Origin: Pseudomonas abietaniphila | Lineage (GTDB): Bacteria > Pseudomonadota > Gammaproteobacteria > Pseudomonadales > Pseudomonadaceae | Assembly: GCF_039697315.1 (NCBI RefSeq) | Contig: NZ_CP155619.1 | Coordinates: 3,100,001 to 3,164,000 of the forward strand | Length of the DNA: 64,000 nucleotides | Direction of reading: 5' to 3' | Shown here: piece by piece, positions 40,630-49,504 of the stretch | How positions within the stretch are numbered: position 1 is the stretch's first letter | How the letters are laid out: every line of letters begins with the position of its first letter | Made by a program: the position numbers and the translations under genes | Notes under the pieces: model-generated | The model's database searches: none | What the model saw: the letters and a program-made list of their open reading frames with translations, nothing else | Told to the model about the DNA's origin: nothing

Positions 40630-41913
40630 TCAAGCGCCGGGACTTAAGCGGATGATCTTGGGAAATTCGGACAGCGTCACAGGCGCCGAGCACCGGTCGC
40701 CTGTGCATCGCCAGCGCTGTTCGCTGTCGGTCATTCCTTTGTTCGGGGACTGTGTGTCCAGCACGCGGACGGGACCGTTCTTCATCGCCGTGGCAGTGAC
40801 CTGATCCTCACGCGGCCTCCCGGTCGCCCAGACCACCATGATGCGTTCGCGGCCATCGCTGAAGGCCAGCTTGTAGACGTTATCGGCTTGCAGGCTGTTG
40901 CTGGCGTCGTAGTTGAAGTCGCGCAGATACGGACTGATTGCCTTGAGCGTCGAGTAGGCGGGCTTGGGGCTCAGGTCGATATTGAGCAGTCCGAAGTTAT
41001 GCTCCTGATCGTCGCGCGCCGTGCCGTCATTGATCAGGTCGTACCACCACATACCCTTGATGTTGGGCACGGTGCGGGCCAGGAAATAGGCGCGGGCGAG
41101 ATACGCCGACTGACGCACCGCGCTGATGCCGCAGTTGCCCTCGTGGCTGGGCCACGCCATTTCGGTCAGGTACAGCGGCACAGGCTTGCCGGCTTTGCCG
41201 GAGAAGCGACGGTCCAGATCGCGCAGCCAGTTGATCCAGCTTTCCGGGGTGTTGTGATCGCGGCCTTCGCAATGCACATAGGGGTGCAAGGAGAGGCCGT
41301 CCGCGTACTTGAGAACGCCAGCGGCCAGCATGCGGTCAACGAAGCCCCCTTTGATGCCCGCCGACGTAACGGCGCCCGCCAGTACTTTTGCCTGTGGATT
41401 GTTCTTGCGAATGATCGGCGTAGCGTCCTTTACCAAGGCCACGTAATCGCTGCTCAGGCGCGCATCGCTCGGGCCTTCGATGTCCCACTCGTTCCAGACT
41501 TCGTAATACTTCACCGGGTTGCCAAGCTGCCGGGTGGTGTAGTCGACGTAGTTCAGGTACGGGATTTTGATTTCAGGCTTGCGCGGCTTCGCGTTACCGT
41601 TGAACGAGGTGCCGTAGCCCAGAATGACCATGGGGCTCAGGTCCAGTGCGTTGGCGGCGTTCAGCCACGCGCGCCATTGCGGGATGACGCGCAGTTGTTT
41701 GGGTGTCGGCTCGGCCGTGGACCAGAAGGCGTCGTCACGTACCGAAGTGACGCCTGCGGCCGTCGCCAGCTCAAGGCTGCGCAACGGCTGGGCCAGGTTG
41801 TTCATCGAGTGCGTAGCCACCCCGACAATGAAGGGCTCCGCTACGGCAACGTTAACCATGAACAGGCTGGACAGTAACAGCAGGCCTTTACGGCCAATAC
41901 TCAGTGCATTCAT
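40630..41913 (-). CDS. Secreted glycoside hydrolase (clan A, GH39/PslG-like)
   Basis: A 427-residue protein with a signal peptide (about residues 1-25) and a TIM-barrel clan A glycosidase. The acid/base is E142 in YEVWNEWDIEG and the likely nucleophile is E251 in LYLTEMAWPS. A C-terminal beta domain follows (about 330-427). It resembles PslG-type exopolysaccharide glycosidases, though the assignment to GH39 is tentative. It lies 15 bases after an O-antigen-ligase-like gene in the same transcript, so it probably trims or releases a polysaccharide in the periplasm. Confidence 0.75.
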   Translation of the reverse strand: MNALSIGRKGLLLLSSLFMVNVAVAEPFIVGVATHSMNNLAQPLRSLELATAAGVTSVRDDAFWSTAEPTPKQLRVIPQWRAWLNAANALDLSPMVILGYGTSFNGNAKPRKPEIKIPYLNYVDYTTRQLGNPVKYYEVWNEWDIEGPSDARLSSDYVALVKDATPIIRKNNPQAKVLAGAVTSAGIKGGFVDRMLAAGVLKYADGLSLHPYVHCEGRDHNTPESWINWLRDLDRRFSGKAGKPVPLYLTEMAWPSHEGNCGISAVRQSAYLARAYFLARTVPNIKGMWWYDLINDGTARDDQEHNFGLLNIDLSPKPAYSTLKAISPYLRDFNYDASNSLQADNVYKLAFSDGRERIMVVWATGRPREDQVTATAMKNGPVRVLDTQSPNKGMTDSEQRWRCTGDRCSAPVTLSEFPKIIRLSPGA

Positions 41914-41928
41914 TGGGAAACTTCCGTG

Positions 41929-43233
41929 TCAGCTCAATCCGGGCAGGCCGGTCCATTGCGCATGTTCAATCGGCTTTGGGGCGGAGGCCTTCGCGTGCGA
42001 CCTCGCTGCGAGCGCATGCCCGATGGCCATACCGAGAAACAGGTTGGCCAGGGTCACTTCCAGTGTATCGGTGGTCCAGCTGACGATGCAGATGCAGAAA
42101 CCGGTCGCCAGCATGGCGCGGCCATAACGAGTGACGCTGTCGGCAAGGATGAAAAACAGCGGGATATGCATGGCATACAGGAACAACCCTGCCAGGCCAA
42201 AGGTCGCCCAGAGGTAAACCACCGTGCTGTCGGACACCATGAAAATGTCCGCACCGACCACCGGGAACGCCGCCACGGCACTGCCGACCAGGCCGAAGCC
42301 TGCTCCCGTGTACTCACGGTCTTCGTTCAGCAGTACTCTGATCACGTTGGGCCAGGTGTTGACGAGTCGGTCGTAGATCGATGACAGCGAATCGCCCGTC
42401 GAGACTTTGTTGGGATCGAAGTCGAACGCCATTGCAATGAATGGCAGTGACATACCGAGCAATACCGCCGCGATGATGACGCCGCGAGTGGTCCAGCGAA
42501 ACCGCGTGATCATCAACAGGCCAACGCCGCCGATAAACGCCAGCGCCGGCGCCTTACTGGTGGTCAGCACAACGCCGGCAAAACCGATGGCGCAAATGCC
42601 CAGCACCAGTGTTTTTGAGCGCAGGGTGGCCATCAGGTACAGGCTGAAGATGGAGATGATGATCGCCAGCGCACTGGAAATCCGGGCAAATCCGGCCGGG
42701 CGGTCGGCTTCTTCCGTCGCCCACGTGGTGTTCGCGCTGAGTTCGGTGCCGCCGATGCTGTAGCTGTAACCCTTCCATGGCAATTCTGTGTACTTGTCCA
42801 GCGCAATACCGGCGAGTGATGCCAGCAGCGCGAAAGCGATGGCCCACATGAACAGGCGTTTATGCCGGGTGATCTGTTCGCCGCACGCCATGCCGAACAG
42901 CAGTGGGCTGATGCCATACAGCGCGAATGCAAAATTGCCCGCACTCGCGCCGTTCAACGCAGCCCAGGCCGCAGACAAGAGCAGCACCAGAAAGCTCAAC
43001 CACACGCCTGGCCCGGCTTTGAAGCTGCGCAGTTCGAGGGCGAAAAACAAGAGACAGGCGACTTTCGGTGCGTACAGCAGTACCGAAATCCCGGCCTTGT
43101 CCAGATAGAAACGCAGGGCGCCGGAAAAGGTTTCGACCAGAATCAGACTGATCGCGACCAGCACGATGGCGGTGGACTTGTCGAACGACAGCATCGACGG
43201 CTTTTCAGTGTAAGCAGGGGAGGTCGACATCAT
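41929..43233 (-). CDS. O-antigen ligase/polymerase-like membrane protein
   Basis: A 434-residue polytopic membrane protein with about 11-12 hydrophobic segments and a large periplasmic loop (about residues 285-345, including NTWPNVIRVLLNEDREYTGAGFGLVG), the layout of Wzy/WaaL-type enzymes that join polysaccharide repeats. I use ATG 43233 (MMSTSPAYTEKPSM), since the longer reading to 43317 adds a basic, non-family sequence. It is co-transcribed with the downstream glycosidase. No other polysaccharide synthesis genes are nearby, which makes the pair an orphan. Confidence 0.75.
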   Translation of the reverse strand: MMSTSPAYTEKPSMLSFDKSTAIVLVAISLILVETFSGALRFYLDKAGISVLLYAPKVACLLFFALELRSFKAGPGVWLSFLVLLLSAAWAALNGASAGNFAFALYGISPLLFGMACGEQITRHKRLFMWAIAFALLASLAGIALDKYTELPWKGYSYSIGGTELSANTTWATEEADRPAGFARISSALAIIISIFSLYLMATLRSKTLVLGICAIGFAGVVLTTSKAPALAFIGGVGLLMITRFRWTTRGVIIAAVLLGMSLPFIAMAFDFDPNKVSTGDSLSSIYDRLVNTWPNVIRVLLNEDREYTGAGFGLVGSAVAAFPVVGADIFMVSDSTVVYLWATFGLAGLFLYAMHIPLFFILADSVTRYGRAMLATGFCICIVSWTTDTLEVTLANLFLGMAIGHALAARSHAKASAPKPIEHAQWTGLPGLS

Positions 43234-43679
43234 GGGTACAGCCCCTCGGGAGCGCAGAAATAGGGAAGAGATCATCGGGCGTGGAGGCGAAAGGCGAGGA
43301 CGTCGCCTGCAAGGCAAAGCTACCGCTCATCGAAGTCGGCAGTGGCCGTCGATTGAGCTGAAGAGAAGGTCAAGGTCGCAGGCCATATCGGGGAGGTGAC
43401 GGCCGTTCAGGGTCCCTCTCACGCGGCGTGACAGGGGATATATCAGCCTCAGAAGCGGGGACTGTCAATCAATTAGTCAAATTTTCGGACAGATCTCGTG
43501 GAGCCCGAAAATCACAGTCTGTAACTTGTTGAATTGATTGATAGATAAAAATTTGACGCTATAAAACAGGAGGGGAAACGAGCCATAAGCAGCGTTGCCT
43601 ATGACTCATTTTCGTTACAGATCAGGTGAAGACCTGCCTTTGCTTCAAACTGCTGCGACCCCGTGGGAGCGGTCAGGCA
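43234..43679. promoter_or_regulatory. AT-rich upstream region of the polysaccharide pair with interleaved inverted repeats
   Basis: This 446-base gap contains an AT-rich island at about 43440-43575. In it, TCAATCAATT (43465-43474) matches AATTGATTGA (43532-43541) as an inverted repeat, and GTCAAATTTT (43476-43485) matches AAAATTTGAC (43548-43557). The order A-B-A'-B' is interleaved rather than nested. The promoter of the leftward pair must lie here. A REP core fragment (CCGTGGGAGCGG, 43661-43672) sits at the opgD side. Confidence 0.55.
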
Positions 43680-45299
43680 TCAGGTGTACTTGCGCTTATC
43701 GGGCGCGGGCGGGAAGTACTGATACAGCCACGTTTCGCTCAGTGTGCGATCGCCGGTCTTGATGAACATGCGCATCTCCACCGGGTCAACGGAATCGCTG
43801 GTGGGGTACCAGTCGAAAGTCACGCGGAAGCCCTTGATGTCAGGGAGCACCAGGACGTTGAAGTCCTGAACCTTGCCGTTCGACACCGTGACTACCGGCT
43901 CGATGCCCGAACCTTCTGGCAAGCGGTCGATCCCGCCGCCGTTGAAATCGACGGCAAAACGGCGGGCCCAGACCTCCGGGTAGTGCTCGCCGGGCGCCCA
44001 GCCTTCGATGAAGCCGCCCATGCCCGAACGGGTGGCATGAACCTGAGCCAAAGGCGTGCTCACTGGTGGCAGCGGGCTCCAATACAGCTTGTAGCCGTAG
44101 TTCATCGACATGCCGGCCTTGATCGGCACTTTCGGGTTCCAGAACGCAACGATGTTATCCAGCGTCTCTCCGGTCGTTGGCAGCTCCATCAGATCAATCG
44201 ACCCTTCGCCCCACGCCGTGGTCGGTTCGCACCACAGGCTCGGTCGGCGGTGATACCAGTCGACGGTGTCTTGATAGGTTTTGAAATCGTGGTCGGTCTG
44301 CACGAGGCCAAAGCCTTTCGGGTCTTTGTCGGCGAACGCGTTGAACTGCAATTTCGCCGGGTTGTTCAGCGGGCGGCAAATCCACTCGCCATTGCCGCGC
44401 CACATCGCCAGGCGATCCGAATCATGGATCTCCGGGTGAAGGGTGTCGCACATACGGCGCTCATGGGTGCCGCAGCTGAACATGCTGGTCATGGTCGCAA
44501 TACCCAACTGCTCAATGTCGGCGCGGGCGTTGATGTGGGCGTCGATGTCCATGACCACGCGATCGGCCTGACAGTCGATGTCGAAGCGATACGCGCCAGT
44601 TGCGCTTGGCGAGTCCAACAGCGCGTAGACCACGAAGCGAGTGGCGTCCTTTGTCGGTTTCTCGAACCAGAATTTGGTGAAGTCAGGAAATTCTTCAGGC
44701 TTGTGGGCGTAGGTGTCGATGGCCAGACCCCGCGCCGACAGGCCGTACTGCTTGTTGCTGTCGATCGCGCGGAAGTAGCTGGCGCCGAGGAACGAGAGAA
44801 TGTCGTTGATCGCAATCTCCGGCGCCTTGAACAGCTTGAAACCGGCAAAGCCCAGATCGCCCTTGAGCTGACTCTGGTCAATGCGGCTGGCTTCGTAATT
44901 GAACAGCTCGGGACGGAAATGCACTTCACGCGCTTCTTGGGTCGCGGGGTCGACGCTGTACATGCGCACCGGGGTCTTGAAGCCCGCGCCGACGTGGAAG
45001 AAATGCACATCGAGCTGGCCTTTGACGTCGTTCCAAAGGGAATGACCGGCGTCGTATTTGATCGCATTGAACTGCTGAGGCGTCATGTTCGCCAGAGTGG
45101 GCGGCAGGTTCTGCTTGGTGCTGACATAGGCTTTGCCGGCCATCTGCTTGGCGAGGTCTTGCAAGGTCTTGAAGTCGAAATGCTCGATTTCGCCATCGGC
45201 CGCTGCGGCCAATGCACGTGCAGCGTAAAGGCCCGACGCGGGCAGCGCGCTATAGGCTGCCAACGCCATGGACGCTTTCAGGAGATTCCTGCGATTCAT
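43680..45299 (-). CDS. opgD: Glucan biosynthesis protein D
   Basis: OpgD/MdoD is a periplasmic protein that shapes osmoregulated periplasmic glucans. The 539-residue protein starts [21 protein letters not shown], a twin-arginine signal (residues 1 to about 33), as expected for a Tat-exported protein. The mature part has the MdoG-family fold with [22 protein letters not shown] and [21 protein letters not shown]. The length is close to E. coli OpgD (551). It has no opgGH partner here. The ATG at 45299 is fixed by the signal sequence. Confidence 0.93.
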   Translation of the reverse strand: MNRRNLLKASMALAAYSALPASGLYAARALAAAADGEIEHFDFKTLQDLAKQMAGKAYVSTKQNLPPTLANMTPQQFNAIKYDAGHSLWNDVKGQLDVHFFHVGAGFKTPVRMYSVDPATQEAREVHFRPELFNYEASRIDQSQLKGDLGFAGFKLFKAPEIAINDILSFLGASYFRAIDSNKQYGLSARGLAIDTYAHKPEEFPDFTKFWFEKPTKDATRFVVYALLDSPSATGAYRFDIDCQADRVVMDIDAHINARADIEQLGIATMTSMFSCGTHERRMCDTLHPEIHDSDRLAMWRGNGEWICRPLNNPAKLQFNAFADKDPKGFGLVQTDHDFKTYQDTVDWYHRRPSLWCEPTTAWGEGSIDLMELPTTGETLDNIVAFWNPKVPIKAGMSMNYGYKLYWSPLPPVSTPLAQVHATRSGMGGFIEGWAPGEHYPEVWARRFAVDFNGGGIDRLPEGSGIEPVVTVSNGKVQDFNVLVLPDIKGFRVTFDWYPTSDSVDPVEMRMFIKTGDRTLSETWLYQYFPPAPDKRKYT

Positions 45300-45479
45300 A
45301 AGGTGAAGCCTCTGAAGAAATGCTGTGCCTTCCTGCACAAAAAAGTGCGCTTTCCCAATCCTTGCCGAACGCAAATTACCAACAAACAGATAACAATCTC
45401 GGCATCTTGTTCGCAAAAAACATAAAAAAACGTTTCAGAGCGCTACTTTCCTGTCTTCAGCGTGTTTCCGATTGTGTCC

Positions 45480-46109
45480 TCAGGCCTCCTGGATGAACGC
45501 CAGGCGCACGGCGAAGCCGATCAGCAGACTGCCGAACAGCCATTGCTGTATCCGTTGCGCCGTTGCATTGCGGGCCAGCCATTTGCCGACCCAACCACCC
45601 GCCATGGCGTAGACGCTGTCGAACGATAGGCCGATCAGCACCAGGATCACACCCAGTTTGGCGAATTGTCCGGCGACCGAACCCGCGTTTGCGTCGATGA
45701 ACTGCGGCAGCAGCACCGAACAGAACAGCAGCGCCTTGGGATTGAGGAGATTGGTCAACAGGCCGCGCAGAATGGCCGTGCGCCAGGAGATGACCGATTC
45801 GCCGGAGGTGTCTGCATTTGCCCCACTCATGACGCCCGGCTTGAACATCTTCAGGCCAAGCCACAGCAGATAAGCTGCCCCGCCCATGCGCACGATTTCA
45901 AAGGTCCACGGTGAGACTTTGAACAACGTCGCCAACCCCAATGCCGCCAGCGCCACATGGCAACCTCGGGCGACGGCCAGGCCCAAGGCGGTCGCCAATG
46001 CCTTGCCACGACCTTGGCGCGCCCCGGTTTGCAACAACAGGATCATGTCCGGGCCGGGCATCAGCAAGACCATGGACAGGGCGAGTACAAACAGCGCGAG
46101 GTTTTCCAT
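45480..46109 (-). CDS. LysE/RhtB-family amino-acid exporter
   Basis: A 209-residue inner-membrane protein with about six hydrophobic helices. The N-terminus MENLALFVLALSMVLLMPGPDMILLLQTGARQG carries the family's conserved PGPD motif (about residues 18-21). It is divergent from an Lrp/AsnC regulator (46244) across a 134-base region, a common arrangement in which the regulator senses an amino acid and controls the exporter. The substrate is unknown. Confidence 0.9.
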   Translation of the reverse strand: MENLALFVLALSMVLLMPGPDMILLLQTGARQGRGKALATALGLAVARGCHVALAALGLATLFKVSPWTFEIVRMGGAAYLLWLGLKMFKPGVMSGANADTSGESVISWRTAILRGLLTNLLNPKALLFCSVLLPQFIDANAGSVAGQFAKLGVILVLIGLSFDSVYAMAGGWVGKWLARNATAQRIQQWLFGSLLIGFAVRLAFIQEA

Positions 46110-46243
46110 TCTTCAGCTCTCCGGCGGCGATAACGGAAGAAAATTCTACGGCCGAAGGACGGGGCAGGTGGTTGCGTGTTTGACCCTGCTAGCGCGTAGT
46201 ATTGGCAGTTTCTGCCCATTAACAGACTGAAAAGGCCGCTGGT

Positions 46244-46735
46244 ATGCCAAACCGCCTAAATGTGAAGCTGGACGCGTATGACCGGCGCATTCTCAACGCG
46301 CTTCAACGGCACGGTCGTCTGACCAACGTGCAGCTCGCCGATGAGATCGGATTGTCTGCGTCGCCTTGCTTGCGGCGAGTTCGCCATCTGGAGGACACCG
46401 GGGTCATTCGCGGTTATCAGGCAGCGCTGGACGCCGAGACGCTCGGCTTGGGCCTGACGGTGTTTATCGGGGTGAAGGTCGACCGTCACCATGAGGACGA
46501 AGCGCAGAAATTTCATCAGGTGGTGTCTGAATGGCCTGAGGTCATCTCGGCGTATCTGGTGTCCGGCGAGGCGGATTTCCTCCTGCAGGTGGTCGTGCCC
46601 GACTTGCGCGCGTACGACCGGTTTCTCTCCGATACGCTGCTGAAAATGCCGAGCGTGCGGGACATCCGCAGCAACTTCGCGATCCGCACGCTCAAGCCAC
46701 AAGGGCCACTGCCGCTCGGGCATTTGCCGGTTTGA
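46244..46735 (+). CDS. Lrp/AsnC-family transcriptional regulator
   Basis: A 163-residue Lrp regulator: an N-terminal HTH (LDAYDRRILNALQRHGRLTNVQLADEIGLSASPCLRRV; core LADEIGLSASPCLRRV) and a C-terminal RAM domain (about 75-150). It probably controls the divergent LysE-type exporter. The start at ATG 46244 is followed by MPNRLNVKLDAYDRR. Confidence 0.92.
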   Translation: MPNRLNVKLDAYDRRILNALQRHGRLTNVQLADEIGLSASPCLRRVRHLEDTGVIRGYQAALDAETLGLGLTVFIGVKVDRHHEDEAQKFHQVVSEWPEVISAYLVSGEADFLLQVVVPDLRAYDRFLSDTLLKMPSVRDIRSNFAIRTLKPQGPLPLGHLPV

Positions 46736-46750
46736 ATTCATCCGCCTGAA

Positions 46751-46870
46751 AACCTGTGGGAGCGAGTTGGTCTGGGCGGCATGCCGACGAATGCGGTGGA
46801 TCAGCACAATAGATATCGGCTGACCGGTCGCATTCGCTGCCGTCGTAACCTCCGACGTCTCCTACAGGTT
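46751..46870. repeat. REP-type inverted repeat, diverged
   Basis: AACCTGTGGGAGCGAG at 46751-46766 and its partial complement ending in CCTACAGGTT at 46861-46870 bound a 120-base segment in the convergent gap between the Lrp gene and lpd. It is more diverged than the other REP pairs in the window. Confidence 0.6.
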
Positions 46871-46906
46871 CTGTGCTGGCGTTTACAACGATCTGTGATT
46901 GGTGCT

Positions 46907-48307
46907 TTACGCCTGCGTCGTGTGCCCTCCGGCGCCCATCGCCGCCTGGCGTAAGGCCTCGGAGCGGGTCGGGTGAGGGTGACAGGTCAAGGCGACATCT
47001 TCTGCTGACGCCGCAAACTCCATGGCCACGCAGTACTCGGCAATCATTTCGCTCACGCTTGGGCCGACCAGGTGCACACCCAGAATTTCGTCAGTCTTCT
47101 CATCAGCGAGTACTTTCGCAAAGCCGTCGGTTTCGTGATTCACCTTCGCCCGACTGTTGGCGCTGAAAGGGAACTTGCCGACCTTGTAGGCACGACCTTC
47201 CTCTTTCAACTGCTCTTCGGTCTTGCCGACACTGGCCAGTTCCGGCCATGTGTAGATCACATTGGGGATCAGGTTGTAGTTGAGCTCGCCTTTCTTGCCG
47301 ACAATACGTTCCACGCACACCGCCGCTTCGTCCTCGGCCTTGTGCGCGAGCATTGGCCCCGACGTTACATCGCCGATCACCCAGATACCGTCGACGGCCG
47401 TGCGATGGCCTTTGTTGGCGAGCACGCCGCGCTTGTCCACTTCAAGGCCGACGGTTTCCAGGCCCAGACCTTTCGTCACGGGACGACGGCCGATGGAAAC
47501 CAGCACGTAATCCGCTTCGATCACCTCTGCTTCGCCGCCTGCAGCGGGCTCGACGGTCAGGCTGACGCCTGAATCGCTCGCAACGGCCGAGGTCACTTTT
47601 GAGCTCAGCTTGAAGTTCATGCCCTGACGCGACAGCGAGCGGTGCAATGTCTTGCCGGCTTCCAGATCCGTGCCGTGGGCAACGTGGTCTAGGAACTCGA
47701 CGACCGTGACTTTCGCGCCCAGACGCCGCCAGACCGAACCCAGCTCCAGACCGATCACGCCGGCACCAATGACTACCAGATGCTTGGGCACTTCACTCAA
47801 CGACAGCGCGCCGGTCGAATCAAGAATGCGAGTGTTGTCGATGGTCACACCGGGCAGCGGCGTAGGCTCCGAGCCTGTGGCAATGATGATGTCCTTGGCT
47901 GTCAGCTCGGTTTCTGCACCGCTGGCGTCCTTGACGATAACCTTGCCGGGGCCTGCAATGCGTCCCCAGCCCTTGATCCATTCGGCCTTGTACTTGCGGA
48001 ACAGGAACTCGATGCCCTTGGTCAGGCCCGTCACGCTCTCGGCTTTCTGCGCCATCATTTGCGCGAGGTTCAATGTGGGCGTGACCTCGATACCCAGCTT
48101 CTTGAATTCTTCTCCCGCCGCCGCTTCATATAACTCGGACGCATGGAGCAAGGATTTGGACGGGATGCAGCCGACGTTCAAACAGGTGCCGCCCAAGGTC
48201 TCACGGCCTTCGACACAGGCAACTTTCAGACCCTTCTGGCCAGCGTGAATGGCAGCGTTGTAGCCGCCTGGACCGCCACCGATGATAACGACGTCGTAGT
48301 GACTCAT
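46907..48307 (-). CDS. lpd: Dihydrolipoyl dehydrogenase
   Basis: E3 of 2-oxoacid dehydrogenase or glycine-cleavage systems, reoxidising dihydrolipoyl groups with NAD. The 466-residue protein has FAD motif GGGPGG at 10-15, the redox disulfide C42/C47 in GGTCLNVGCIPSK, an NAD motif GAGVIGLELGS and the catalytic His-Glu region CHPHPTRSEALRQAA near the C-terminus. It stands alone, without E1/E2 genes; pseudomonads carry several lpd paralogues. AGGAG precedes ATG 48307. Confidence 0.95.
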   Translation of the reverse strand: MSHYDVVIIGGGPGGYNAAIHAGQKGLKVACVEGRETLGGTCLNVGCIPSKSLLHASELYEAAAGEEFKKLGIEVTPTLNLAQMMAQKAESVTGLTKGIEFLFRKYKAEWIKGWGRIAGPGKVIVKDASGAETELTAKDIIIATGSEPTPLPGVTIDNTRILDSTGALSLSEVPKHLVVIGAGVIGLELGSVWRRLGAKVTVVEFLDHVAHGTDLEAGKTLHRSLSRQGMNFKLSSKVTSAVASDSGVSLTVEPAAGGEAEVIEADYVLVSIGRRPVTKGLGLETVGLEVDKRGVLANKGHRTAVDGIWVIGDVTSGPMLAHKAEDEAAVCVERIVGKKGELNYNLIPNVIYTWPELASVGKTEEQLKEEGRAYKVGKFPFSANSRAKVNHETDGFAKVLADEKTDEILGVHLVGPSVSEMIAEYCVAMEFAASAEDVALTCHPHPTRSEALRQAAMGAGGHTTQA

Positions 48308-48539
48308 GAGCGCACTCCTGGAGAAAAAATCGACAATGGAGGGAAGCGTAGACCTCTCTCCGAAAATGTCCCGAAAGAACCGGGAACACTTAAATTATGA
48401 TCATAATATGTGTTCAGGTTGGATTTGAGGTCAAGCACTGTGCATTTCAAGGGGCAATCAAGGTGCGAAGCGCTGCTGCGATGCTTGCCTGTGGATAACG
48501 TGTTGGCAGGTTGTGTGTAAAGCTGTTGAAACAGTTCGC

Positions 48540-49172
48540 TCAGTCCGGTGCATAAACTTTCACCGTCGCAGGTTTGGTCACCTCCGCAACGGCGCGACGG
48601 ATGCGGGCAACGATGGTAATCAACAACAGGACAGTCATCACGGCGAGGGCAATATTGATCGGCGCAGTGAGCACATAGCCAGAGCCGATTCCCGCGCCAA
48701 AGACCCCAAAGCACACCAGACGCATGTCACTTTTCAGGGGGCCGTCATGGCGTCGTGACGCCTTGATCAGCGGACCGAGCAGACCCGCAAATTCACTGAA
48801 AATAGCCAGAAAGGTCACCGTCAGTACCAGCAGTATGCTGACCTTCGGAATGACCGCAAACGGCAGGAATAGAGCGGTTTCGGCTACGATACGGCTGAGC
48901 TCGTGGGCGCAGGTTCCGAGGCGGGAATGCTGTCCGAACTCGCTGATCAACACCGCTTCCACGGCATTGAAGAGCATGCGGATCAGCATCCAGATCGGGA
49001 TCAGGACAAAGATCCAGGGATGAAAGGCAAACGCCGCGACAAGCACGCCGACTGCCACTGAAATAAGCCCCGCGCAGGACGTTACATGCACAGCGCGTAC
49101 GCCGTCATCGAACAGGATTTTGGCCACCGGATGCAGAAGTTTCTGCAGCCCGGTTCTGAGTGGAGTGAGCAT
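48540..49172 (-). CDS. CDP-alcohol phosphatidyltransferase-like membrane protein with degenerate motif
   Basis: A 210-residue protein with about five or six membrane segments. The region at about residues 64-95 lines up with the CDP-alcohol phosphotransferase motif DxxDGxxAR...GxxxDxxxD, but reads N-AVEA-...-SRLG-...-HELSRIVAE: the key aspartates are replaced by N/E and the DG by EA. Either it is catalytically altered or it has a non-enzymatic role. I use ATG 49172 (MLTPLRTGLQKLLHPV); a TTG at 49220 would add 16 residues. An exact DnaA box lies over the upstream region (49191-49199). Confidence 0.6.
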   Translation of the reverse strand: MLTPLRTGLQKLLHPVAKILFDDGVRAVHVTSCAGLISVAVGVLVAAFAFHPWIFVLIPIWMLIRMLFNAVEAVLISEFGQHSRLGTCAHELSRIVAETALFLPFAVIPKVSILLVLTVTFLAIFSEFAGLLGPLIKASRRHDGPLKSDMRLVCFGVFGAGIGSGYVLTAPINIALAVMTVLLLITIVARIRRAVAEVTKPATVKVYAPD

Positions 49173-49504
49173 GATCGCAGGCCAGCTCCCTGTGGATAAC
49201 TTTCTGGGAGCATAGTGCAAGGTTTTCGGTTGTGCAGGCCCGACGCGCTGACGTTTCGAGACGCTCTGATGAAAAGTCGGCGCGCTGAAAGCCGGAAGGG
49301 TTTTTACCCATGACGGGCTAACCTGTCTGCGGGCTGTCTGAGTGAATAATTCCTCATGCAGAGCAGCAATTACCGGACGAAAATTTCACCACTTCTGTTA
49401 TATCGTAACGCCCCGTAAAACAGTGTTTCGGCGTGTTGATAAGCGGGCCGAAAAACGCACGGGAAGGGTGATGAATACAGCGTTCAGCAGGTTCTGGAGT
49501 GTCG

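Noticed and set aside
43626..45425. A 599-codon open frame antisense to opgD
   Set aside because: Overlaps the clear opgD gene with its Tat signal; no start with ribosome-binding support and no family sequence.
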